From: Lentisphaerae bacterium GWF2_57_35
Lineage (GTDB): Bacteria > Verrucomicrobiota > Kiritimatiellia > CAIQIC01 > GWF2-57-35
Reading direction: 5' to 3'
Assembly: GCA_001804865.1 (NCBI GenBank)
Contig: MHBK01000059.1
Coordinates: forward strand, 29,779 to 93,778
Length of the DNA stretch: 64,000 nucleotides
This document shows positions 58,512-64,000 of this stretch, piece after piece; the stretch's first letter is position 1; the number at the start of each line of letters is the position of its first letter. The notes below the pieces were generated by a model. It worked only from the letters and a program-made list of their open reading frames with translations, ran no database searches and was not told the origin of the DNA. A program made the translations under genes and the position numbers.

Positions 58512-59665
58512 TGCGGGGTGGAGCTATGGGCTGGATACGTTTTTTTATAATCGGTGCGATCATGGCTCTCGGGACGGCGGTACGGGGCGCAGAGACGTCC
58601 TCTCCCCAACCCCGCCTGGCGATCTGGTGCGAGTTTCTGCCGTATACCAACGTGACGACCCAGCTCCCGACCCTGGCTCGGCATCGCTGCGATTTGATCG
58701 TGCACGTCGAACGCAAGGACATCGGGTCGTCCGAGCTGGCCGCGCTCTGCCGGCAGGCCCGCGAGCAGGGGATCTCCGTGACGGCCTGGCTGTTGCTGCC
58801 GTACGAGGAGCATCTGTATGTCGGCGAAGACAGTCTTCCGGCGGTCCGAAAAATGTCCCTGGACTTTGCCGCCTGGTCGCAAGAGCAGGGGTTGGGCGTC
58901 AGCAACATCGTATTCGATTGCGAGCCCTCGCCTTTGCTGGGCCGGAAGCTGTTCGAAAAAGTCCGCCAGGGCCGAATCCTGGGCTTGGCCGATGTAATGA
59001 AAGCGGAAGTGAACTCCCAGCGCTTTCAACGCTCCGTCGATGACTTGAACCGCCTGATCGACGAACTGCACGGGCGGGGTTTCAAGGTTTGGGGCGCCGG
59101 CAACCGGGTATTCCTGGATTTTCTGGCGGCGGGGCAAGCGAATGTGCAGGACGCGCTGAATGCGCCGTTTACCATGATCCATTGGGATCGCATATCGTTC
59201 ATTGCGTATCGCTACCAGGCTTCGCAGGCCGAATACATCGCGCTGATCAAGCGGTGCGCGGAGCTGGCGCATCGGTTTTTTCCGGGCCGCGCCGGCTTGG
59301 ATATCGGCTTGCTGGGGGACCACCGGCATATTCCCGAAAACGCGCAACGCGCGGAGTTGTTCGGCGGCGGCGAATTCTTCATGAACTATTTGAAGGGCAT
59401 GCGCTCCGCGATGGAAATCCAGGAAATCGTAAGCGTGGCGCTGGCCAAGGGCGTGACGGACATCAATCTCTATTCGTTGGACGGCGCCGTCGATTCCGTG
59501 GCCGGACTCGATAACTGGCTGATGGCCGCCGGTTCGGCGAAGTCCGCCGAAGGTTTCTGGACTTGGACGCCATTCCATTCGCTCAAGTTGGGCTCGATCG
59601 GCAATTTGTTGCCCAAACTCTATGGATTATTCGTCGGTCCGGAGAAAGTTGCTTTGCAACCGTGA
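58511..59665 (+). CDS. Secreted TIM-barrel protein, possible glycoside hydrolase
   Basis: 384 residues from the ATG at 58511 (TGATG overlap with the rsmB-like gene); GTG at 58508 and ATG at 58526 are alternatives. Signal peptide to about GAETSS. The pattern of alternating strands and helices (RLAIWCEFLPYTNVTTQLPT, GISVTAWLLLPYEEH, VSNIVFDCEPSPL, FKVWGAGNRVFLDFL, ISFIAYRYQASQAE, GVTDINLYSLDGAVDSV) fits a beta/alpha barrel. FDCEP could supply an acid/base Glu, resembling GH18-like or GH10-like barrels, but the family is not recognised. Coupled to an rRNA methyltransferase, which seems functionally unrelated. Confidence 0.62.
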   Translation: MRGGAMGWIRFFIIGAIMALGTAVRGAETSSPQPRLAIWCEFLPYTNVTTQLPTLARHRCDLIVHVERKDIGSSELAALCRQAREQGISVTAWLLLPYEEHLYVGEDSLPAVRKMSLDFAAWSQEQGLGVSNIVFDCEPSPLLGRKLFEKVRQGRILGLADVMKAEVNSQRFQRSVDDLNRLIDELHGRGFKVWGAGNRVFLDFLAAGQANVQDALNAPFTMIHWDRISFIAYRYQASQAEYIALIKRCAELAHRFFPGRAGLDIGLLGDHRHIPENAQRAELFGGGEFFMNYLKGMRSAMEIQEIVSVALAKGVTDINLYSLDGAVDSVAGLDNWLMAAGSAKSAEGFWTWTPFHSLKLGSIGNLLPKLYGLFVGPEKVALQP

Positions 59666-59691
59666 GTTCGATTTGTATATGCTGACGGCCC

Positions 59692-60321
59692 ATGACCGAA
59701 TCGACTCATAAGCCCGAGATTGTCCTGGCCAGCTCGTCGCCCCGCCGGCGAGACCTTCTTTCCTTGATTGGTATCGCGTTTCGGGTGTTCGAACCGCAGG
59801 TGGAGGAGAAGCCCCGCGGATCGGAAACCGCCCGGGAATACGCCCTGCGCAATGCCGTCGAAAAAGCCCGCCAGGTGGCCCGGCATATGCCCTCCGGCGG
59901 CAAGGAGCTGTCCGCGCGGTATATCGTCGTTGCGGCGGACACCATCGTAACGATTCATGAGCGCATTCTGGAAAAGCCCCGCGACCGGGAGCACGCGCGC
60001 GCCATGCTGCAATCCTTGAGCGGCCAGCGGCACGAAGTCATCACCGGCCTGTGCGTGTTGGGCCTGGGCTGGCCGAAGGGGCCGCGCGAAAAAAGCCTGC
60101 TCGTCCGCACGGAAGTGGATATGAAATCCCTGACCGACGACGAAATCGAATCCTACATCGATTCCGGGGAACCGATGGACAAGGCCGGTTCGTACGCGGT
60201 GCAGGGCCGCGGCTGCTACATGATTCGCGCCGTGAACGGATCGTACACCAATGTCGTCGGGCTGCCCTTGAGCGAGCTGGTGGATATTTTAGAACAGGAT
60301 TTTGGATACTTGATGCGGTGA
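59692..60321 (+). CDS. maf: Maf/YceF-family nucleotide pyrophosphatase
   Basis: 209 residues. Maf signatures: VLASSSPRRRDLL at 11-23, ALRNAVEKARQVA, VVAADTIVTIHERILEKPRD and QRHEVITGLCVLGL, then SGEPMDKAGSYAVQGRGCYM and GSYTNVVGLPLSELVDIL. Maf proteins hydrolyse dTTP, UTP or modified pyrimidine triphosphates and influence septum formation. Length is normal (190-210). Twenty-six bases after the barrel gene, same strand, with no clear ribosome site. Confidence 0.92.
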   Translation: MTESTHKPEIVLASSSPRRRDLLSLIGIAFRVFEPQVEEKPRGSETAREYALRNAVEKARQVARHMPSGGKELSARYIVVAADTIVTIHERILEKPRDREHARAMLQSLSGQRHEVITGLCVLGLGWPKGPREKSLLVRTEVDMKSLTDDEIESYIDSGEPMDKAGSYAVQGRGCYMIRAVNGSYTNVVGLPLSELVDILEQDFGYLMR

Positions 60322-60339
60322 GATCGGCCGGCGCGCCGG

Positions 60340-60621
60340 TCAGAGAAGTTGAGTGACGTAATCGATCATGACCACACGAGGATTCGATTGAAGCATGCGG
60401 CTCACATCCGAAAGCCGGCGTTCCACCACCGATTTTTCCGCGGACACGGTGACCACGGCAATTTCCGTCGACTGCCAGATGTCCTGTTTGCCCACTTCCG
60501 CGATGCTGACGTTAATCTCGTTGCGTATCCGGTCCTTCAGGCTGCGCAACACCATGCGCTTCTCCTTCAGAGAATGCGACTCGGGGATACTCATGGACGC
60601 ATGTAACAAACCGATAATCAT
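60340..60621 (-). CDS. DUF503 (YlxP-like) small protein
   Basis: 93 residues from the ATG at 60621. IIGLLHASMSIPESHSLKEK, then MVLRSLKDRIRNEINVSIAE, VGKQDIWQSTEIAVVTVSAE and VVMIDYVTQLL cover the complete DUF503 ferredoxin-like fold. In Gram-positives the homologue YlxP sits in the nusA-infB-rbfA operon and is thought to act with ribosome assembly; here it is alone, convergent with maf. The open frame continues upstream to 60762 antisense to the porin gene. Confidence 0.85.
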   Translation of the reverse strand: MIIGLLHASMSIPESHSLKEKRMVLRSLKDRIRNEINVSIAEVGKQDIWQSTEIAVVTVSAEKSVVERRLSDVSRMLQSNPRVVMIDYVTQLL

Positions 60622-60682
60622 GAGAAATAATTTACACAATAAACGCCCGGGCGCAAGCCTGGGGTCTATACAAGGAGAAATC

Positions 60683-61951
60683 ATGAGACGATTCGTGGGC
60701 CGGTGGTGCGTCCTGTTGGCGAGTTGGTGGGCTCTCTCGGCGGCGGAAGCCAACGAGGCCAATTACCAGCATTATCAGGTTGGCGACCGTGCGGCCGGCA
60801 TGGGCGGCGGCATTTCGGCCATAGCCGATGCCCTCGACGCCTGTTACTACAATCCGGCCGGCTTGACGCGCACGCCCAAAAACACGCTTTCGCTCTCGGC
60901 CAATCTCTACGGCTTGCAGAACTACAAAGTCGACGATGCGCTCGCTCCGGGCGAAAAATTCGAAACCGATTCGTTTCACAGCGTGCCGTCCACCGCCGGC
61001 GGGACGTTTCGGGTGAACACCAATACGATCGCCGCCTTTTCCATTTTCATTCCCAAGAAAGGATCGTTTTTCGAAACCATCGCATTTACCGAGAAAGAGC
61101 ATTATTACACCCTGAGCCAGGATTACCAAACCATGTGGTTGGGGCCTTCGCTGGCTTACAGTTACACGCCCCGGTTGTCGCTGGGCGGCTCGATCTTTGG
61201 AGTTTACGAATCGTATAACTCCCAGCAAAGCCTCCTGTGGGGCGATGTCGATCAGGCTTATGCGAACGGCCTCAAGTACGACAGCCTGTCCCTGCTCGGC
61301 ATGCTGGGCGTTCAGTACCGGTTGGACGAATATTGGAGCGCGGGCTTTACCTTTCAAACCCCTTCCGTCGCCTTGAAAAGCGACGGCGAATATTTGGAGG
61401 ACGCCGTGGACCCGACGGTCAACGGGAAAAAAAGCGGCGTGCTCTATGCCGATAACCTGGAAGTCGAAAACATGATTCCGGCGAAGTTCGTCTTGGGCAT
61501 CGCCCGTGAAGTGCCCGGGGTCTGGGCTTTCGGCGTGGATGTAACGTATCATCTGGCCGAGAGCTACACGCGCCTGAAGGGTACGAGTTCCGACGGCAGG
61601 GAACTCGAGGCGCCTCTCAAGCGCGAGTCGGTGCTGGATCTTAACATGGGCGGCGAATATGTGCTGCTGGGCAAATACCCGTTGCGCGCCGGTGTTTTCA
61701 CCAGCCGCTCTTCGGCGCCGGACCTGGATGTGGAGGAGTCGCATTATCCCGCCCAGATCGACCTCTATGGCATGACGTGCAGCGTGGGCGCCACAACCCG
61801 GAATAGCGCCGTCAATCTGGGCGTGAACTACATCTTTGGCCAGGGAGACGATTTTGGCTGGGCTTTTGGCGAGGCGACAAACGAACGGGTCATCGTCGAC
61901 GCGCGGGAGGAATACCTCTATTTCATCTTCAATACGTCGTATTATTTCTGA
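60683..61951 (+). CDS. OMPP1/FadL/TodX-type outer-membrane channel
   Basis: 422 residues from the ATG at 60683, with AAGGAG six bases upstream; the longer frame to 60395 runs antisense through the DUF503 gene. Signal peptide MRRFVGRWCVLLASWWALSA. FadL-like features: YQVGDRAAGMGGGISAIADA with DACYYNPAGLT near 50 (the hatch-type N-terminus), TLSLSANLYGL, LGGSIFGVYESY, YWSAGFTFQTPSVALKSDGE, and a final beta-strand ending YYF. Such channels take up hydrophobic compounds such as fatty acids or aromatics. Its stop is directly followed by the stop of the convergent inhibitor gene. Confidence 0.85.
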   Translation: MRRFVGRWCVLLASWWALSAAEANEANYQHYQVGDRAAGMGGGISAIADALDACYYNPAGLTRTPKNTLSLSANLYGLQNYKVDDALAPGEKFETDSFHSVPSTAGGTFRVNTNTIAAFSIFIPKKGSFFETIAFTEKEHYYTLSQDYQTMWLGPSLAYSYTPRLSLGGSIFGVYESYNSQQSLLWGDVDQAYANGLKYDSLSLLGMLGVQYRLDEYWSAGFTFQTPSVALKSDGEYLEDAVDPTVNGKKSGVLYADNLEVENMIPAKFVLGIAREVPGVWAFGVDVTYHLAESYTRLKGTSSDGRELEAPLKRESVLDLNMGGEYVLLGKYPLRAGVFTSRSSAPDLDVEESHYPAQIDLYGMTCSVGATTRNSAVNLGVNYIFGQGDDFGWAFGEATNERVIVDAREEYLYFIFNTSYYF

Positions 61952-62353
61952 TCAGTGTTCCAGGATTTGCCCCATCGTGCCCACCACGATCTTTAGTTCG
62001 TAGGTCTTGATGGGCGGGACGTCCTTTTCGAAGGGGCGGCGATAGACGAATTTCAAGACGGTTTGTCCGTCCGCCACGGTTTGGAAGTTGTAGGTGAAGA
62101 GCCCTCCGGCGCCCGTGGCCTGGGAGTCGGCTTTGAAATCCGGTTCGCCGATCGCTTTAATGACCGTGGCGTCGTAAGGCGCCAATTCCCAGAGATAGCC
62201 GGTGGTAGGATTGCCCTCCAATTCGACCTGAACGGGATCGTCGACGGACAGGTTAAGCGTTTTGCCGTTGTCGGCCAGGGTCAGGGGTTTTCCGCAGGCG
62301 AGCAAACCCAAAGCCAAAAAAGTCACGCACAGGGCCATCGAGATTTTGTTCAT
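61952..62353 (-). CDS. Chagasin-like (I42) protease-inhibitor lipoprotein
   Basis: 133 residues, AAGGAG before the ATG. Lipobox LGLLACGK at about 16-22. Chagasin landmarks: VELEGNPTTGYLWEL (the NPTTGY loop that enters the protease cleft) near 44-58, the second loop TGAGGLFTYNF near 83, and the third around RRPFEKDVPPIKTYELKIVV. I42 inhibitors block papain-type cysteine proteases and would protect the cell's own surface proteins. No cysteine protease is in the window; the nearby giant protease uses other chemistries. Confidence 0.88.
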   Translation of the reverse strand: MNKISMALCVTFLALGLLACGKPLTLADNGKTLNLSVDDPVQVELEGNPTTGYLWELAPYDATVIKAIGEPDFKADSQATGAGGLFTYNFQTVADGQTVLKFVYRRPFEKDVPPIKTYELKIVVGTMGQILEH

Positions 62354-62422
62354 GGGGTTCTCCTTATTCGGCGGCGATGATAAGTCCTTCCGCGGAAGCG
62401 ATCAACCTTCAATTGAAGCTGA

Positions 62423-62500
62423 GGTCCGCGAGGCCGCGGACCCTCCCGACATCACCGTAAAACGTGGGTGATATCGGGAGGGACGGCGGCCTCGCCGTCC
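62423..62500. repeat. REP-like double hairpin, copy 3 (inverted)
   Basis: GGTCCGCG-AGGC-CGCGGACC, CTCCCG, centre, CGGGAGG, GGACGGC-GGCCTC-GCCGTCC, in the orientation opposite to 18503-18580. Ten bases from the stop of the gene at 62510. Confidence 0.75.
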
Positions 62501-62509
62501 ATTGCTTTC

Positions 62510-62800
62510 TTATCTTCGGCGATGCCCCCGGCCGTGATGACGAGGCTCTGCCCGCTCATGCCGGTAATGGCCTCTATAATGACGATTATACGATCGTCGT
62601 TCGTAGCGCTCAACATACGGCCTGCAAGCCGGATAGGAGTAATAGTAAACGGGCGCGGGATAATAGCTTTCCCGATAAATCACCCGCGGCTGTCTGGGAT
62701 AACGGTCGAACGACGTGTTGATATAGACGTCCGCCATGGACGACAGCGTTCCCGCTCCCAGCACCCCGGCAACAAGTAACGATTTTACACAGCTTTTCAT
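62510..62800 (-). CDS. Small exported Tyr/Arg/His-rich protein
   Basis: 96 residues from the ATG at 62800, with CAGGAG upstream. Signal peptide MKSCVKSLLVAGVLGAGTLS. The mature part has a Tyr/Pro-rich half (YYPAPVYYYSYPACRPY) and a very basic C-terminus (HYRGHYRHERAEPRHHGRGH...), low-complexity features common in small periplasmic proteins of diderms. No family is recognised; nucleic-acid or polyanion binding is possible from composition alone. Extended frames upstream lie antisense to upp. Confidence 0.65.
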   Translation of the reverse strand: MKSCVKSLLVAGVLGAGTLSSMADVYINTSFDRYPRQPRVIYRESYYPAPVYYYSYPACRPYVERYERRSYNRHYRGHYRHERAEPRHHGRGHRRR

Positions 62801-62923
62801 GATCTTTCTCCTGTTTAAATATACGACGTACGAGGCCTTGTTTTTATTCATTGGGGAAAACAGCTTGTCCGATTCGCGAAAAAGCTTTTTACTCTGCTCA
62901 TTCATATAGCGGGAGTTATTCGC

Positions 62924-63556
62924 ATGAAAAATGTTTATGTTATCGATCATCCCCTCGTTCAGCATCATCTGGTCAGTCTTCGCGATCGCAAAACCACCTC
63001 CGGCGGATTCCGGCGCATGATTCAACGCCTGTCCATCCTATTGACGTATGAAGCGGCAAAGGATTTGGAGGTGCAGTCGGTCAAAGTTCGCACGCCCCTG
63101 GCCCTAGCGAAAGGCAAGACGCTCAAGAAACGGATCGGGCTGATCCCGATTCTCCGGGCCGGCTTGGGAATGGTGGACGGCGTGCTCAACCTGATTTCCG
63201 GCGCCGAAGTCTGGCATTTGGGTTTTTATCGCGACGAAAAGACGCTCAAGCCGGTCGAGTATTACAAGAAACTCCCGCCCGAAGATCCGGTCGACGTTGC
63301 CTTGATTCTTGACCCGATGCTCGCGACCGGCGGCTCGGCCATTGCCGCGATCGAGGCCATGAAGCGTTGGGGGGTGAAGCGAATCAAGCTCCTGTGCATG
63401 ATCGCCGCGCCGGAAGGTTTGAAGAAGGTGCTCTCCCGGTATCCGGACACGCAGATTTATGTGTGCGCCGTCGACGACCGTCTGAATAAAAACGGCTACA
63501 TCGTTCCAGGATTGGGCGACGCCGGCGACCGAATTTTTAATGCAAGGGCGCCGTAA
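62924..63556 (+). CDS. upp: Uracil phosphoribosyltransferase
   Basis: 210 residues, GGGAG before the ATG. VIDHPLVQHHLVSLRDRKTT at the N-terminus, IGLIPILRAGLGMVDGVLNL (pyrophosphate loop region), and the PRPP loop LILDPMLATGGSAIAAIEAM, followed by the uracil-binding NGYIVPGLGDAGDRIF. Normal length for Upp. It converts uracil and PRPP to UMP in pyrimidine salvage. Divergent from the small exported protein gene. Confidence 0.94.
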   Translation: MKNVYVIDHPLVQHHLVSLRDRKTTSGGFRRMIQRLSILLTYEAAKDLEVQSVKVRTPLALAKGKTLKKRIGLIPILRAGLGMVDGVLNLISGAEVWHLGFYRDEKTLKPVEYYKKLPPEDPVDVALILDPMLATGGSAIAAIEAMKRWGVKRIKLLCMIAAPEGLKKVLSRYPDTQIYVCAVDDRLNKNGYIVPGLGDAGDRIFNARAP

Positions 63557-63584
63557 AGCGGTTGCTGGGGATGGGGAATTCAAG

Positions 63585-63917
63585 ATGCGAAAAACCGTTC
63601 GTTCGCGCGGTCTTTATCATGGGATGGCTTTTCTATTGTGCTGGGGCCTCCTCACCGGGTGGGCGCAGGAAGAAACCGTGCGCGTGGGCGATGCGCCTCC
63701 CTGGGTGGTTCCTCTCGAAGTTTCCCTGACGAACGGGGTCTCCTCTACGGCTTCTACCGACGCCATAGCCTATCTCGCGTCGGATACGCAGGTGTCGATC
63801 GGAGAGAAAAACTCGGAAGAATATTCCCGGGTTCGAATGACGGTCCTGAATGCCCAGGGCGTTCAGGAGACGACAGGTCTTTCGGTCGTTCACGATCCCG
63901 AATATCGATTCTGCTGA
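63585..63917 (+). CDS. Truncated DUF3857-like exported protein fragment
   Basis: 110 residues from the ATG at 63585. Signal peptide (GMAFLLCWGLLTGWAQ), then VRVGDAPPWVVPLEV and EEYSRVRMTVLNAQGVQETT, the opening of a DUF3857 domain, which in full-length proteins (600 residues or more) continues into a transglutaminase domain. The frame stops at TGA 63917 after EYRFC, immediately before an intrinsic terminator, so either a remnant or a short relative. The end of the window stops any check for a downstream part. Confidence 0.5.
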   Translation: MRKTVRSRGLYHGMAFLLCWGLLTGWAQEETVRVGDAPPWVVPLEVSLTNGVSSTASTDAIAYLASDTQVSIGEKNSEEYSRVRMTVLNAQGVQETTGLSVVHDPEYRFC

Positions 63918-63935
63918 AAAAGTCGACGGCCTTGC

Positions 63936-63960
63936 CGCGCCGGTCAGGCGCGTTTTTTTG
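63936..63960 (+). terminator. Intrinsic terminator
   Basis: CGCGCC-GGTCA-GGCGCG followed by seven T, 18 bp after the truncated DUF3857-like gene. The last 40 bases of the window show nothing more. Confidence 0.82.
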
Positions 63961-64000
63961 TTTTTGTAGGGGCCGGCTTGCAACGGACCAGGTGCAGTTC

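Noticed and set aside
1..64000. tRNA and rRNA genes
   Set aside because: I looked for them in the larger gaps by eye and saw no convincing cloverleaf or rRNA segment; a tRNAscan run would settle it.

Overview
The window is a GC-rich stretch of chromosome from a diderm bacterium. There is no rRNA or tRNA to place it. The taxonomic guess rests on protein style: secreted beta-helix proteins, divergent InlB-type repeats with a LamG-like end, BACON, Calx-beta and thrombospondin-type-3-like modules, many outer-membrane and lipoprotein genes, and many short inverted repeats. Together these suggest the PVC superphylum, most likely Kiritimatiellota or a neighbour. This is inference, not proof.

Left part (1-16.8 kb). 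The window opens inside leuA (minus strand). Its long leader carries a leucine-rich leader peptide, two mutually exclusive hairpins and an intrinsic terminator. Next come two exported Hcp-like proteins, a beta-helix surface protein, a flavin oxidase, an exported PsiD/phosphatidylserine-decarboxylase-like enzyme, a four-helix-bundle protein, and a lipid block (alpha/beta hydrolase plus a fused MFS/PlsC/acyl-ACP ligase). From 13.75 to 16.85 kb a minus-strand operon encodes a 60-residue membrane peptide, a broken VIT/VWA gene with a sorting-like tail, a rhombosortase-like protease and an alpha/beta hydrolase. It starts at a textbook sigma-54 promoter and diverges from a sigma-54 activator gene at 17.0 kb.

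Middle (18.5-36.3 kb). A 14-repeat RCC1 protein, an SdiA-regulated-type protein, an outer-membrane barrel, an OlsF-like ornithine-lipid synthase, a YgfK-like Fe-S flavoprotein, a phosphoribosyltransferase, a methyltransferase, pdxB, a DUF2007 protein, a polytopic membrane protein, and a beta-helix/FG-GAP protein with a strong terminator.

Right part (36.6-64 kb). A 2996-residue exported protein carries both a thermolysin-type (M4) and a subtilisin-type (S8) catalytic domain. An MFS transporter follows. Then three 19-bp palindromes spaced exactly 31 bp apart precede a 1496-residue InlB-repeat/LamG protein gene that overlaps a glycosidase lipoprotein gene. After these lie an RRM protein, a KTSC protein, a 3D-domain lipoprotein, an rsmB-like gene coupled to a secreted TIM-barrel gene, maf, a DUF503 gene, a FadL-type porin, a chagasin-like inhibitor, upp and a truncated DUF3857-like gene.

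Dispersed elements. REP-like hairpins with covarying stems, a 136-bp MITE-like element in two inverted copies, and two copies of a roughly 96-bp palindromic repeat lie between genes. In places they reach into coding sequence. No transposase, CRISPR array or phage gene was seen.
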